64,000 nucleotides of DNA, taken from Persephonella sp. Its GTDB lineage: Bacteria; Aquificota; Aquificia; Aquificales; Hydrogenothermaceae. Below are positions 41,403 through 52,144 of the stretch, piece by piece. How positions within the stretch are numbered: position 1 is the stretch's first letter; each line of letters begins with the position of its first letter. The notes beneath the pieces are model-generated. The model did no database searches and had not been told where the DNA came from. It saw nothing but the letters and a program-made list of their open reading frames with translations. The stretch spans positions 1-64,000 of the forward strand of contig NZ_JALVTW010000032.1 of NCBI RefSeq assembly GCF_027023985.1, written 5' to 3'. The position numbers were made by a program, and so were the translations under genes.

Positions 41403-42110
41403 TAAATCTTTAAACTGCTGTGCATTTTCTGGAGCATATCCATAGTAATCATTATTAAAATAAACAAAAAGTTTGTCTGGTGGATTGGTTTTTATTTTTT
41501 TAACCCATTCTGCAAGTTCTTCTACTGAATACTTGTATTTATACCAGTCTGTTTTTCCGTGAAATCTTATATATGCTATGTTTGTATTTTTAACAAAAAT
41601 TTCAGGGAGTTTAGGGGCACTTACACTGCAAAAAACAATATTATTTTTACCTAAGATTTTAAAAACCTCTTCATTCCACCACGATTTGTGTCTAAACTCA
41701 AATACATTTGTAAATTCAGGATTTACAACATCCAATACTCTGTTTAAATTTTCTTCAAAATATTTAAAACTTGGTGGCATCTGGAACAAGACAGCACCTA
41801 ATTTTTCTCCTAATGCTTCTGATACAATTGAATAAAATTCTTTCATCTCTTGTTTTATATCTTTTAATCTTTTTATATGGGTAATATGCTTATTTACCTT
41901 TACTGAGAAAACAAAATTTTCAGGTGAAATTTTGTGCCATTTTTTTAAGCTACTTTTTTTAGGAAAGTTATAAAATGTGGAATTTATCTCTACTGTATTA
42001 AATTTTGAAGCGTAGAACTCAAACCATTGGGAAGGTTTAAGTTCTTGTGGATAAAATCTTCCTTTCCAGCCCCAATAAAAAAAGCCTGAAGTTCCAATAA
42101 ATGTATACAT
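41391..42110 (-). CDS. DUF72-family protein
   Basis: A 239-residue TIM-barrel-like protein with the DUF72 signature: IGTSGFFYWGWKGRFYP at the start, NTVEINSTFYNFP near residue 38, and FSVKVNKHITHIKRL, VFEFRHKSWW, YIRFHGK and DKLFVYFNNDYYGYAPENA further on. The function of the family is not established. Its 3' end overlaps the convergent MgtC-family gene by 12 nt. Confidence 0.88.
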   Translation of the reverse strand: MYTFIGTSGFFYWGWKGRFYPQELKPSQWFEFYASKFNTVEINSTFYNFPKKSSLKKWHKISPENFVFSVKVNKHITHIKRLKDIKQEMKEFYSIVSEALGEKLGAVLFQMPPSFKYFEENLNRVLDVVNPEFTNVFEFRHKSWWNEEVFKILGKNNIVFCSVSAPKLPEIFVKNTNIAYIRFHGKTDWYKYKYSVEELAEWVKKIKTNPPDKLFVYFNNDYYGYAPENAQQFKDLLNK

Positions 42111-42193
42111 ATATCTTAATATAAGGTTGTCATTATCCGATTCAATTATTAATAATTATTTATAAATAATATTAACACATCAGGAGCAGGCCA

Positions 42194-43537
42194 ATGTTAT
42201 CAGGATTTTTTAAGGATTCTAAAAATAATAATAATTCCCAAGAAATTAGAACTTCATTTGAAACTACAGATATCAACTGTAATGATACTTCAGATGAAAA
42301 AATAATGCTTTTTGAAAGTTTCCTGAAAAGTTTTAATAATGGTTTGCTAATTTTAGATAAGAATAAACAGATAGTTGAGATTAATTCTAAAGCAGAAAAA
42401 ATACTTAAAAATCTAGGGATATCTACTGCCGAAATAGACAGATTAGATATTTATATAGATGAAAATAATACTATTAATGTAAACGGAGTAATATATCAGG
42501 TAGAAAAACGTTCCTTTCCGGAAGGAAATTTTATTGTTTTCAGAGATATAACTTCTTTGAAAAGATTGTTAGATGATGTTGTATGCGTGCTTGCAGATAA
42601 CGCAGCAATGTCTGTATATAACATGAGTAAATCAAAGCTCCTAACCAATATTTTGAATGTTTATATGGAAAGGAAACTAAAGGATATACTTAATCAATTG
42701 TTGATGAAAAGTGATGATTTAGAAGAACTTAATAGTTTTATTGCTACAGTTAAAGAAGAAGTAGAAAAAAGTCATAAGGTTTTAGATATTATTGAGAATA
42801 TATCAAATCAAACTAATCTTTTATCTCTTAATGCTGCTATTGAAGCTGCAAGGGCAGGTGAAGCTGGAAAAGGTTTTTCTGTTGTTGCCGAAGAAATAAG
42901 AAGTCTTGCTTCTAAAACCTCACGTAATACAGAGGAAATTCGTAAACTAATTGATGAAATTGTAAAAACTGTTGATAAAACCCTTGAGATTTCTAATATA
43001 ACTTCTTCAGGGATCAAAGATATTGTTAATGCTTTTAAGTTTGAATTTGAAATTCTATACAATTCAATAAAAAATCTAAATCAGTTTATTACAGATACCT
43101 TTGATGAGCAGTTACAATCTTGGGATAATGTTATGAAATCACAGGAAATTCTCCCAGATAAAAGATTTAGAATGTTTTTAAGTCTTTTACAGAAAATAAT
43201 AGACCATTCTATTTATATGGGTAATATATCTTCTGTTATTACTGAGGAAAAACCGTGGGAACCTCCGGGGTATACTGAATGTGCTTTCGGAAGATGGTTT
43301 TATTCTGTAGGTAAAGAAGAAATTAAATCTTTAGGAGGTGGCAGTCTTGATTTGCTGATTAAAATTGAAAATCCCCATAAAAAGTTCCATGAACTTGGAG
43401 AAGAAGTAATAAAACATTTTAAGGCGGGAAATCTTGATAAAATGAAGGAAATCGGAGTTAAGATGGTTCACCAATCAAATGAATTAATTGCTGCCTTGAG
43501 AAAACTTGCTGATAATGTAAAGACCTGTAATGTTTAA
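42194..43537 (+). CDS. Cytoplasmic chemoreceptor: PAS + MCP signalling + CZB domain
   Basis: A 447-residue protein without membrane segments. It has a PAS-like domain at residues about 45-125 ([19 protein letters not shown]) and an MCP signalling hairpin ([32 protein letters not shown] near residue 210). A C-terminal chemoreceptor zinc-binding domain ([12 protein letters not shown] near residue 360, with surrounding His) completes it. It is a soluble sensor for chemotaxis or another CheA-linked output, possibly sensing redox or zinc. The gene is not next to che genes here. Confidence 0.85.
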   Translation: MLSGFFKDSKNNNNSQEIRTSFETTDINCNDTSDEKIMLFESFLKSFNNGLLILDKNKQIVEINSKAEKILKNLGISTAEIDRLDIYIDENNTINVNGVIYQVEKRSFPEGNFIVFRDITSLKRLLDDVVCVLADNAAMSVYNMSKSKLLTNILNVYMERKLKDILNQLLMKSDDLEELNSFIATVKEEVEKSHKVLDIIENISNQTNLLSLNAAIEAARAGEAGKGFSVVAEEIRSLASKTSRNTEEIRKLIDEIVKTVDKTLEISNITSSGIKDIVNAFKFEFEILYNSIKNLNQFITDTFDEQLQSWDNVMKSQEILPDKRFRMFLSLLQKIIDHSIYMGNISSVITEEKPWEPPGYTECAFGRWFYSVGKEEIKSLGGGSLDLLIKIENPHKKFHELGEEVIKHFKAGNLDKMKEIGVKMVHQSNELIAALRKLADNVKTCNV

Positions 43538-44196
43538 AGGAATAGATTTGTAGGTATATTTTTTATACATTCTGCCACAGGATTATTGGAATTTTTACAT
43601 TTTGCAATAACAGGGATACCAGTCATTTCTTCTATAATATAGGAATTATAAAGTTCATTTTTATCTTCAGAAAACCCGTTCATAACTATACCTATTATGT
43701 CTGCATTTATGCTATTTAAAACATCAATTGTTAGGGTTGTATGGTTTATTGTTCCAAGAGAAGCTCTGGAAACTACCAGAACAGGCATTTTTGTTTCATA
43801 AACAAAATCCAGATATGTAAATATCTCTTCATCTCTGCGGGTTATTGGGACTTTGATACCTCCTGCACCTTCAACAATCAGATAGTCATATTTTGAGATT
43901 AATTTATCTAAATGGCTAAAGATATTTTCCAGATTTATTTGAACACCCTCAATCTCTTCTGCTACAAGGGGGGCAACAGGGGTTTTAAATTTATATAAAA
44001 CAATTTCATCTACAGGCTGACCTGTTATTTGAGCAAGTGTTGAGGCATCTAAACAATCTGGTGAACATCCAGTTTCAACAGGCTTAAAATAGCCTACTTT
44101 ATGGCCTTTTTCTTTCAATAAATAAGCAAGGGCAGCAGACACAGTAGTTTTACCAACCCCTGTATCTGTTGCAGTTATAAAAATAGACTTTCCCAT
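43534..44196 (-). CDS. bioD: Dethiobiotin synthetase
   Basis: A 220-residue protein starting [23 protein letters not shown] (P-loop), then [23 protein letters not shown] and a C-terminal P-x-I-A segment. It makes dethiobiotin from diaminopelargonic acid, CO2 and ATP in biotin synthesis. It is encoded directly after fabD with coupled stop and start, so fatty-acid and biotin synthesis share a transcript here. Confidence 0.93.
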   Translation of the reverse strand: MGKSIFITATDTGVGKTTVSAALAYLLKEKGHKVGYFKPVETGCSPDCLDASTLAQITGQPVDEIVLYKFKTPVAPLVAEEIEGVQINLENIFSHLDKLISKYDYLIVEGAGGIKVPITRRDEEIFTYLDFVYETKMPVLVVSRASLGTINHTTLTIDVLNSINADIIGIVMNGFSEDKNELYNSYIIEEMTGIPVIAKCKNSNNPVAECIKNIPTNLFL

Positions 44197-45107
44197 TAGA
44201 GTTTTTCAATACTTTCTATTGTCTGGATGTTTATTAGTTTCGCAGGTTTTACAATTCTCCTTATAAGCCCTGTTAAAACCTTTTTAGGACCTATTTCTAT
44301 AAAAGTATCCACTCCATTATTTGCCATAAATTCAACAGATTGAACCCATTTAACAGGTGAATAAAAATGCTGGCTCAGTTCTTTTCTTATTTCTTCTGCA
44401 GATTGTATCGGAGTTGCTGTTATATTTGATACAACAGGTATTTGTGCATCTTTTATTGGAATCTCATTAAGATATTTTTCAAATTCCTTAGCTTTATCCC
44501 TGAGCAGTGAAGAGTGTGCCGGAACTGATACTGCAAGAGGAACTACTTTTTTGGCTCCTTTTTCTTTCAGAACTTCCATTGCTTTTTCTACTGCTTCTTT
44601 TTCACCTGAGATAACTGTTTGTTCATAAGAGTTGTAATTGGCAATTTCAACTATTCCTGAGATTTCTTTTAGTGTTTTTTCTATCTCTTCAGCAGGAAGA
44701 CCTATGATTGCTGCCATTCCTCCAACACCTTCAGGAACGGCTTCCTGCATTAGTTTCCCTCTAATGTTTGTTATCCAGACTGCATCAAGAATATCAAGGG
44801 AATTTGCTGCAACAAGGGCAGAAAATTCTCCAAGTGAATGGCCTGCAACAAATTTAGGGACGATGTCAGGTTTTTTCTGTTTTAACACATATAAAAGTGC
44901 GTAAGATGTTAAAACAAGTGCCGGCTGTGTGTATTCTGTGAGATTTAGTTTTTGCTCATCTTCAAATATTATTTTTTTAAGGTCAAATCCAAGTCTTTCA
45001 TTAGCTTTTTCGTAAAGCTCTTGTATCTCCGGATAAGCTTCATATGCATCTTTACCCATTCCTATTTCTTGTGAACCCTGTCCTGGAAAAACAAATGCTA
45101 CTGCCAT
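44196..45107 (-). CDS. fabD: Malonyl-CoA:ACP transacylase
   Basis: A 303-residue protein with VFPGQGSQEIGMG at the start, the nucleophile serine in GHSLGEFSAL near residue 90, the catalytic His in VSVPAHSSLL and GPKKVLTGL near the end. It loads malonyl groups on acyl carrier protein for fatty-acid synthesis. Length is normal for the family. Confidence 0.95.
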   Translation of the reverse strand: MAVAFVFPGQGSQEIGMGKDAYEAYPEIQELYEKANERLGFDLKKIIFEDEQKLNLTEYTQPALVLTSYALLYVLKQKKPDIVPKFVAGHSLGEFSALVAANSLDILDAVWITNIRGKLMQEAVPEGVGGMAAIIGLPAEEIEKTLKEISGIVEIANYNSYEQTVISGEKEAVEKAMEVLKEKGAKKVVPLAVSVPAHSSLLRDKAKEFEKYLNEIPIKDAQIPVVSNITATPIQSAEEIRKELSQHFYSPVKWVQSVEFMANNGVDTFIEIGPKKVLTGLIRRIVKPAKLINIQTIESIEKL

Positions 45108-45150
45108 TTTACTCTCCTGAGATTTTTTGTGAATATTTTACCAGAGAGGT

Positions 45151-45167
45151 GGCGGGAAAATCCCGCC
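45151..45167 (-). other. Intercistronic stem-loop
   Basis: GGCGGGA-AAA-TCCCGCC between the rhodanese gene and fabD on the minus strand; no strong T-run. Another member of the gene-end hairpin series in this genome segment. Confidence 0.5.
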
Positions 45168-45174
45168 TGACTGA

Positions 45175-45567
45175 TTATTTTTTGTAGAGTTCAATAAGGT
45201 CTGCAATATCTGTGTCTAATACATAAACATTTTGATATCCAAGGGCTTCAAGATATCCCATTACCCTGTTTGCAAATTTTACCAGTTTGCAGCCAACAAT
45301 AATTGGTGTTGTTTTGTCCTGTGGAATTCTTCCATCTTCATACTGCTGAACAAACTCAATAACAGGAACATAATAAGCATTTGGAACATTTGCTTCTTCT
45401 GCATTTTCTCCTTCAACTTTAGCAGGAGGTCTTACATCAAGAACAACTGCTCCGGTTTCTTCAATAAGCTCCCTTGCTTTGTGAATATCCACCATTCCAA
45501 GATTTGGTTTTTCTTTGTCTGCTTCAATAGCCTGTCTGATATTAACCAGAACATCTACTTCTGACAT
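45175..45567 (-). CDS. Single-domain rhodanese-like protein
   Basis: A 130-residue cytoplasmic rhodanese-type protein: GAVVLDVRPP near residue 40, VPNAYYVP, and a candidate active Cys in PIIVGCKLVKFANRV near residue 92, then ALGYQNVYVLDTDI. The loop after the cysteine is unusual for a rhodanese (no GxR). It may act as a sulfur carrier linked to the sulfur enzymes of the region. No signal peptide. Confidence 0.75.
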   Translation of the reverse strand: MSEVDVLVNIRQAIEADKEKPNLGMVDIHKARELIEETGAVVLDVRPPAKVEGENAEEANVPNAYYVPVIEFVQQYEDGRIPQDKTTPIIVGCKLVKFANRVMGYLEALGYQNVYVLDTDIADLIELYKK

Positions 45568-45581
45568 TTCCTTACCTCCTT

Positions 45582-45974
45582 TTATCTGAATATTTTATTT
45601 ATTTCGCAGTTTTCCTGGGATAGAGCCTCCCTGATTTCTTTTTTGATTTCTTCCATCTGCAATTCATATCCATATCTGCAACTTCTTACACAGCTTAGAC
45701 GCATCTTTTCATTTTTAAAAAGGGTGTCTATGATTTCGTTGTATGCTTTTTTATTCCCAAGCTTTTCTTTTGCGTATTCAGCTGCAACGTCAGGGGCAAA
45801 TACACAGTTTTCATATCCTTCTTTTCTATCCTTTATTACTTCTCCAATCTGTCCACAGTATAAATGTAAGACACCTAAAATATTTAATATACTACATTTA
45901 TCTTTATGCGAGGGCTCGGCAATAGAAAAATTAAATAACATGAAAAATAAAAACAAAGAAATAATTTTTCTCAT
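45582..45974 (-). CDS. Small secreted cysteine-containing protein, unknown
   Basis: About 130 residues from ATG 45974, with AAGGAGAAAATT upstream. Signal peptide MRKIISLFLFFMLFNFSIA, then a mature part with six cysteines (KCSILN, YCGQ, NCVFA, SCVRSCRYG, NCEINK). Probably disulfide-bonded and periplasmic. No family recognised. It is followed at 8 nt by the rhodanese gene. Confidence 0.6.
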   Translation of the reverse strand: MRKIISLFLFFMLFNFSIAEPSHKDKCSILNILGVLHLYCGQIGEVIKDRKEGYENCVFAPDVAAEYAKEKLGNKKAYNEIIDTLFKNEKMRLSCVRSCRYGYELQMEEIKKEIREALSQENCEINKIFR

Positions 45975-46065
45975 AATTTTCTCCTTGTTTTTACTGTTTG
46001 CCAAATTGTAGCACATTACTTATTATTAATTTTTAAATTTATTGTTAAATATAGATGGAGGGGCT

Positions 46066-47361
46066 ATGAAAAAAATACTTTTAGATGAACATGAAATCCC
46101 AACTCACTGGTATAATGTTCTCCCCGATTTACCTTCACCTTTGGAACCACCTTTAGATCCTCAAACAAAAGAACCAATGAATCCGGAAAAATTGAAAGCC
46201 TTATTCCCTGAGGCTTTGATAGAACAAGAAATGTCCACAGAAAGATGGATAGAAATTCCTCCGGAGGTGAGGGAAGTTTATGCAATCTGGCGTCCAACAC
46301 CTTTAATCAGGGCTACTAATCTTGAGGAATATCTGGATACTCCTGCCAAGATATTTTATAAATACGAGGGGATAGCACCTCCTGGCAGCCATAAACCAAA
46401 TACCGCTGTAGCACAGGCCTATTACAATGCAAAGGAAGGAATTAAAAAGCTGACAACAGAAACAGGTGCTGGTCAGTGGGGTAGCTCTCTGGCATTTGCA
46501 GGTCAATATTTTGGTGTTCAGGTTAAAGTCTATATGGTTAAGGTCAGTTATCAACAAAAACCTTATAGAAGGATTCTTATGGAAACATGGGGAGCAGAAG
46601 TTGTTCCAAGCCCCAGCCCATATACAAAATCAGGTAAAAAAATACTTGAAGAAGACCCTGATAATCCCGGTAGCCTTGGGATAGCAATTAGTGAAGCTGT
46701 TGAAGAGGCTCTGGAAAATGAAGATACCCATTATGCTCTGGGAAGTGTTTTGAACCACGTTCTATTACACCAAACAGTTATTGGCCTTGAGGCTAAAAAA
46801 CAACTTGCAAAAGTAAAACATTATCCTGATATAGTTATAGGTTCTGTAGGTGGTGGAAGTAATTTTGGTGGTCTTGCTTTACCATTTATGATTGAAAGAT
46901 TTTCCGGGGAAAGCTGCACAAGATTTATAGCTGTTGAACCTGCTTCCTGTCCGACATTAACACAGGGTAAATATGAGTATGATTTTGGAGATACAGTAGG
47001 ATTTACTCCTCTTATGAAAATGCATACTCTTGGACATGATTTTGTTCCACCATCAATACATGCAGGTGGACTTAGATATCACGGAATGGCACCTATAATA
47101 TCAAAGTTATATGATGAGAGATTAATTGAAGCAGTTGCTGTTCCTCAAACAGAGATATTCAAAGCTGCTATAACATTTGCCAGAACAGAAGGTATAGTTC
47201 CTGCTCCTGAAAGTGCCCACGCAGTAAAAGTCGCAATAGATGAAGCCTTAAAATGTAGAGAAACAGGAGAACCAAAAGTAATATTGTTTAACCTCAGTGG
47301 ACATGGATTGTTAGATTTATCTGCATATCAGCAATTTTTGGAAGGAAAATTAAAGGATTAA
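46066..47361 (+). CDS. trpB2: Tryptophan synthase beta chain, TrpB2 type
   Basis: About 431 residues from ATG 46066, preceded by GGAGGGGCT. TrpB2 features are the long N-terminus ([22 protein letters not shown]) and [15 protein letters not shown]. The PLP lysine lies in GSHKPN near residue 113, [10 protein letters not shown] follows, and the glycine loop [10 protein letters not shown] binds the phosphate. TrpB2 enzymes are typical of thermophiles and work without, or with little dependence on, TrpA. No trpA is adjacent. Confidence 0.93.
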   Translation: MKKILLDEHEIPTHWYNVLPDLPSPLEPPLDPQTKEPMNPEKLKALFPEALIEQEMSTERWIEIPPEVREVYAIWRPTPLIRATNLEEYLDTPAKIFYKYEGIAPPGSHKPNTAVAQAYYNAKEGIKKLTTETGAGQWGSSLAFAGQYFGVQVKVYMVKVSYQQKPYRRILMETWGAEVVPSPSPYTKSGKKILEEDPDNPGSLGIAISEAVEEALENEDTHYALGSVLNHVLLHQTVIGLEAKKQLAKVKHYPDIVIGSVGGGSNFGGLALPFMIERFSGESCTRFIAVEPASCPTLTQGKYEYDFGDTVGFTPLMKMHTLGHDFVPPSIHAGGLRYHGMAPIISKLYDERLIEAVAVPQTEIFKAAITFARTEGIVPAPESAHAVKVAIDEALKCRETGEPKVILFNLSGHGLLDLSAYQQFLEGKLKD

Positions 47362-48731
47362 ACCTTCAGATATTCTAAGAAAAATGTAGCTATCCCAAGA
47401 TAAATAAGTATCCCGAATATATCGTTAAGTGTTAAAGTAATAGGACCCGTAGCTACAGTCGGGTCTTTATTTAGTTTAAGGGATATGTAGGGAAGTATCC
47501 CTCCGACAAATGCGGCAATAACAATATTGAAAAACAAGGCTATTCCAACAACGATACCGATTACATGTGCACTTATCCAAATACTTGCTATAACTCCAAC
47601 TATAAGAGCAACAACAAAAGCTATAATAACAGCAACTTTGACTTCTCTTAAAAGAAAATGTAAAAAATCTTTGAAATATTCTGTTATTTTACCTGTGGCA
47701 AGTCCCCGTGCTGTGATAATTGCAGATTGGGAGCTGATCATTCCACTTATTGCAGCAACAAGGGGTAAAAAGAATATGATTGGTAAAAACTGTTTTATCG
47801 TAAAATCAAAAGCACTGATAATAAATGCAGAAACAAGCTCACCGAATACAACGACCAGAAGCCACGGAAGACGAAGTTTTGCTGTTTTTAATATCTGATT
47901 GGTATAGAAAAGCTCTTCTTCCTGAGCCCCTGCCATTTTAAAGAAATCTTCTGTTGTTTTTTCTGTTATGGCATCAAGAATATCATCTATATAAATAACT
48001 CCTATTAGCTCATTTTCATCATTAACAACCGGAATTATTAACAGGTCATATCTCTGGAATATATCAATCGCTTCAGATTTGGTTGCATTTTCTTTTATAG
48101 ATATAACATCTGTGGTCATAATGTCTTTAATCTGGGCATTAGGAGGAGCAGTTAAAATTTCTTTTATTGAAGCTACACCAATAAGCCTGTCTTTTTTATC
48201 GACTACATATATATAAATAACTTCAACATCTTCTGGAGCACTTCTAATAACATTTAAAACTTCTTCAATGGTTTTTTCCTCTTCAACAGCAATATATTCT
48301 TCACTTATTAGTGGAGCTATGCTATCTTCGCCATAAGATATGAATTTTTCCAGTTCTTCTCTTTCTTCTGCAGCAAGTTTTTGGAGTAATGCATTTTGAA
48401 GGTCAACAGGGAGCTTATCTATAATTTTTGCAATTTCCCCTGTGGAGAAGGTGATTAGAATTCTAACTGCTTCTTTTGTAGGTAAGGCTCTCAATATTTC
48501 AAGCTGAATATCTTCATCAAGGTCGTAAAGCAGGTCAGAAGCTTTTTCTATATCAACATTCATAAGTATTTGAAATATTTTTACCCTTTCCTGATGGGAA
48601 AGATAACGGAATATAGCAACAAGGTCACCTTTGTGAGTTTTTTGCAATATACGTTCTAATGCTTTGTAATTTCCCTTATATAAAAGCCTCTTAAAAGTTT
48701 CTTTTAAAACATTTAGTGTTGGTGTTAGCAT
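47358..48731 (-). CDS. mgtE: MgtE-family magnesium transporter
   Basis: A 457-residue protein with a helical N domain ([26 protein letters not shown]) and two CBS domains (residues about 140-255: [37 protein letters not shown]). Five C-terminal membrane helices carry the conserved [15 protein letters not shown] segment. It is a magnesium channel gated by the cytoplasmic domains. It converges on trpB2 with 4 nt overlap. Confidence 0.93.
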   Translation of the reverse strand: MLTPTLNVLKETFKRLLYKGNYKALERILQKTHKGDLVAIFRYLSHQERVKIFQILMNVDIEKASDLLYDLDEDIQLEILRALPTKEAVRILITFSTGEIAKIIDKLPVDLQNALLQKLAAEEREELEKFISYGEDSIAPLISEEYIAVEEEKTIEEVLNVIRSAPEDVEVIYIYVVDKKDRLIGVASIKEILTAPPNAQIKDIMTTDVISIKENATKSEAIDIFQRYDLLIIPVVNDENELIGVIYIDDILDAITEKTTEDFFKMAGAQEEELFYTNQILKTAKLRLPWLLVVVFGELVSAFIISAFDFTIKQFLPIIFFLPLVAAISGMISSQSAIITARGLATGKITEYFKDFLHFLLREVKVAVIIAFVVALIVGVIASIWISAHVIGIVVGIALFFNIVIAAFVGGILPYISLKLNKDPTVATGPITLTLNDIFGILIYLGIATFFLEYLKV

Positions 48732-48739
48732 ACATCACC

Positions 48740-49648
48740 TTAGGAAATATACTGGTATCCAAGCATTTTAAGAAGTCTTATATCTTCCTTCCATCTTGGT
48801 TTTACCTTTACCCATAAATTGAGATGAACTTTTTTACCAAGTAATGCTTCAAGCTCCTGTCTTGCCTGCTGTCCTATTTTCTTAAGCATCTGTCCTTTTT
48901 TACCTATGATAATTCCTTTGTGATTTTCTTTTTCCACATATATGGTGGCATTTATTACAACTAAGTTTCCTTTTTCTTCAATACTTTCTACCTCAACAGC
49001 AGCAGAGTAGGGAAGCTCTTGTCTTGTGTTGTGGAATATTTTTTCTCTGATAATTTCAGCTATATAAAATCTCAGTGGTAAGTCTGTAATCTGGTCTTCT
49101 GGAAATAATGGTGGAGACTCAGGGAGATATTTTTTCAGAGTTTCAACAAATCTATCCAGATTTTCTCCCTTTATTGCAGACATTGGGATGATTTCTACAA
49201 AATCATGTTTTTGGCTGCTTTCTTCTATTAATGGAAGGAGGAGTCTTTTGTCCTGCATTTTGTCTATTTTGTTTATTACTAAAATTGTTGGCTTATTTAA
49301 TTTTTTGATGTAGTTGTTCAGTATAAGTTCATCCTCTTTAGTCCAACCTTTGTCTGCTTCTATTATCATCACAAGGATATCGGCTTCCTCCATGCTGCCA
49401 ACAGCAGATTCCATAACCACTTTTGTAAGCAGGTCTTTCCCTTTCTGGACACCTGGTGTATCCAAGAAAATAATCTGGGCATCTTTATCATGTTTCACTC
49501 CCAGTATCCTCATTCTTGTTGTCTGGGGCTTTGGGCTGACAATAGATAGTTTTGTTCCCAGTATATTGTTCATAATTGTTGATTTTCCAACATTTGGTCT
49601 TCCTATTAAAGCCACAAATCCAGCCTTAAAATTTTTGTTTTCTTCCAT
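48740..49648 (-). CDS. era: GTPase Era
   Basis: A 302-residue protein. GTPase motifs are GRPNVGKSTIMN near residue 18, DTPG, and NKIDKMQ near residue 128. The C-terminal KH domain contains GIIIGKKGQMLKKIG near residue 250. It acts in 30S ribosome assembly and binds the 3' end of 16S rRNA. Confidence 0.95.
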   Translation of the reverse strand: MEENKNFKAGFVALIGRPNVGKSTIMNNILGTKLSIVSPKPQTTRMRILGVKHDKDAQIIFLDTPGVQKGKDLLTKVVMESAVGSMEEADILVMIIEADKGWTKEDELILNNYIKKLNKPTILVINKIDKMQDKRLLLPLIEESSQKHDFVEIIPMSAIKGENLDRFVETLKKYLPESPPLFPEDQITDLPLRFYIAEIIREKIFHNTRQELPYSAAVEVESIEEKGNLVVINATIYVEKENHKGIIIGKKGQMLKKIGQQARQELEALLGKKVHLNLWVKVKPRWKEDIRLLKMLGYQYIS

Positions 49649-49708
49649 GATTTTCCCTTTTGAATATTATTTTTTTTATATTTTCTGACAGTATTGGTTT
49701 TTTTGCAA

Positions 49709-50449
49709 TTAATAATAAACTTCTTTTAGGAATAATCCTTCGGGTGGGGCTATATATATCCCTCTATTCGGGTCAGTTGCATCAAGTATTTCTTTTAGTT
49801 CATCTATAGATAAAGAACCTGTTCCCACCCGAACAATATGTCCCACAATTTTTCTGACCATATATCTTAAAAAATGTGAAGCTGTAATATGGACTTCAAT
49901 AATTGTTCCGTCATATTTTAAAAATAACTCTCTTATATCTATCTCTTCCCGCAGGTAATCTCCTTTTTTGGCAAGACTTTTTAAGTTTTTGTATTTTGAT
50001 ATCAGTGATAGAGCTTCCTGCATTTTGAGAATATTAAGTCTTTTTGAAATATACCAGCCAAATCCATATAAAAATGGGTCTGGTTTGGTGTAGATACGGT
50101 AAAAATATGTCTTTCCTTTTGCACTAAATCTAGCATTAAAAGATAGGGGAACTTCTTCACAAGAAACTATTCCTATATCCCGTGGCAAAGTGGCATTTAG
50201 ATACTTGTATATCTCCTTTGGTTCTCTGTAAGAAACTGTTTTGAAATTTGCAACCTGGCCAAGAGCATGAACTCCTGCATCTGTTCTGCCTGAAGCAATA
50301 AGTGTGATTTTTTCTTTAAACAGCTGGCGTAGATTGTCCTCTATAACCTGCTGCACTGTAATATGATTAGGTTGTCTTTGCCAGCCGTGGTATTTTGTTC
50401 CGATATATCGGATTGTAAGTTTGTAGTTATGCTTTTTCTTATCTGACAC
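49709..50449 (-). CDS. truA: tRNA pseudouridine synthase A
   Basis: A 246-residue protein with YIGTKYHGWQRQPN near the start, the catalytic Asp in ASGRTDAGVHALGQVA near residue 57 and the FLRYMVRKIVGHIVRVG C-terminal motif. It modifies uridines 38-40 in tRNA anticodon stems. It overlaps recN by 11 nt. Confidence 0.95.
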   Translation of the reverse strand: MSDKKKHNYKLTIRYIGTKYHGWQRQPNHITVQQVIEDNLRQLFKEKITLIASGRTDAGVHALGQVANFKTVSYREPKEIYKYLNATLPRDIGIVSCEEVPLSFNARFSAKGKTYFYRIYTKPDPFLYGFGWYISKRLNILKMQEALSLISKYKNLKSLAKKGDYLREEIDIRELFLKYDGTIIEVHITASHFLRYMVRKIVGHIVRVGTGSLSIDELKEILDATDPNRGIYIAPPEGLFLKEVYY

Positions 50450-52031
50450 TGCTCAGTAGCTCCTGTGCCAGTTGAAGACTTTTTGTATCTTTTTTGCCGC
50501 TGAGCATTCTTGCTATTTCCTCAATTCTTTCTTTCTGGTCAAGCTCTTTAATAGAAGCAACAGTATAATCTTCTTTGTGTAATTTTTCCACATAGAAATG
50601 TTTGTCTCCGTAAACTGCTATTTGAGGTAAGTGTGTTATCAGGATTACCTGATATTTTTCAGAAAGTTTCTTTAGTTTTTCTGCCATATAAAGTGCCGTT
50701 TTTCCGCCTATTCCTGTGTCTATCTCATCAAATATCATACAACTGACATCACTTCCGGCTATCAGCTTGATTGCAAGAGATAAACGGGAAATCTCACCAC
50801 CTGAGGCAACCTCATCTATAGGTTCAGGCTGGAAACCTTTATTTGCAGAGAATTTAAATACAACATTGTCTTTACCATCTATATCAAGGGGTTTTTCTGT
50901 AATTTCAACTGTAAAAACAGCCTCTTTCATTGCAAGGTCTTTGAGGTGCTTTATTATTTCTTTGCTAAAGTTTTCAGCTGCGGATTTTCTTTTGTGTGAT
51001 ATCTCTTCTGCAAGGGATTTTACTTGCTGGAGTATTTTCTCCTTTTGGTTTTGAATTTGAGGTAGTTTAAATTCAAGGTTTTCTAACTGTTCAATTCTAT
51101 TCTTAAATTCCTCTTTAAGTGCAATAAGACCTTGTTCGTCTGTGTTGTATTTGATTTCCAGTCTGTTTATCAGATTTAATCTATTTTCTATTTCCTCCAG
51201 CGATGACTGGTCATAATCAAGGTCTATTTTTGATAGAGAAAATCCTGCATCTTCTAAAATTGCCTTTGCTTCTTCTAAAGCATTTAAGGTATTTTGGATT
51301 TCTTTTGAAAATTCTGATACTTTTTGTAGTTCTTTTATGATTTCTGATAGTTTTTCTATTACGGAGTTTTCATCTTCAGCTAAATTCCAGCTGGCATTAT
51401 AAACTGCTTCTTTTATTTTTAAAATATTTGATAAGTAGTTATATTTTTCCTCAAGTTGCTGTTTTTCTCCTTCTTTTAGGTCTGCTTCTTCCAGTTCTTG
51501 AAGCTGATATTTAAGTATGTCCAGTTCCCTTAAACGATTTGATTGTTGCTGGATAAGTTCCTGCTCTTCTTTCTCAAGGGATTTATACTCTTTGTAAAGT
51601 TTTCTATATTTTTCAAGTAAATCATCTATTTGGGCGTATTTGTCTAACATTTTTATATGTTCTTTACGGTTAAATAAAGCCTGTTGATGATGCTGGCCAT
51701 GGATTGCGATAATACCTTCAGAGGCTTCTTTTAACGTGGATAGGGTTGCTCTTTTCCCATTTACGTAATAGTAGCTTTTGCCGTTTTTTACCTCACGGGC
51801 TAAAAAAAGTAGTCCATCTTCTGCATACTGATTATCAACATTTTCAAAGCTAAGCTCTACATAATCCCCTTCAGAATATTTGCCTTTTTTACCTAAGACG
51901 AAAGATATGGCATCAACAATCAGGGATTTACCTACCCCTGTTTCTCCTGTAAACACATTAAGGCCATCTGTAAGCTCAAGCTCTATATCCTTTATGTATA
52001 AAAACTTTCCGATTTTGATTTTTGACAGCAT
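50439..52031 (-). CDS. recN: DNA repair protein RecN
   Basis: A 530-residue SMC-like ATPase with Walker A in TGETGVGKSLIVDAISF near residue 30 and a long central coiled coil (residues about 150-345). The C-terminal ABC signature is VASGGEISRLSLAIKLI, with the Walker B in CMIFDEIDTGIGGKTA. It acts in double-strand break repair. Length is normal. Confidence 0.94.
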   Translation of the reverse strand: MLSKIKIGKFLYIKDIELELTDGLNVFTGETGVGKSLIVDAISFVLGKKGKYSEGDYVELSFENVDNQYAEDGLLFLAREVKNGKSYYYVNGKRATLSTLKEASEGIIAIHGQHHQQALFNRKEHIKMLDKYAQIDDLLEKYRKLYKEYKSLEKEEQELIQQQSNRLRELDILKYQLQELEEADLKEGEKQQLEEKYNYLSNILKIKEAVYNASWNLAEDENSVIEKLSEIIKELQKVSEFSKEIQNTLNALEEAKAILEDAGFSLSKIDLDYDQSSLEEIENRLNLINRLEIKYNTDEQGLIALKEEFKNRIEQLENLEFKLPQIQNQKEKILQQVKSLAEEISHKRKSAAENFSKEIIKHLKDLAMKEAVFTVEITEKPLDIDGKDNVVFKFSANKGFQPEPIDEVASGGEISRLSLAIKLIAGSDVSCMIFDEIDTGIGGKTALYMAEKLKKLSEKYQVILITHLPQIAVYGDKHFYVEKLHKEDYTVASIKELDQKERIEEIARMLSGKKDTKSLQLAQELLSSVR

Positions 52032-52144
52032 TTAGACCTCTACTTCCTGGATTTAACAATAAATTTTAAACTGTAAGGGGGTAATAAATAAATAGGATCT
52101 GGTTAAAAATTTTTTATAAGGTTAGAAATGATATTATCCTGCTT

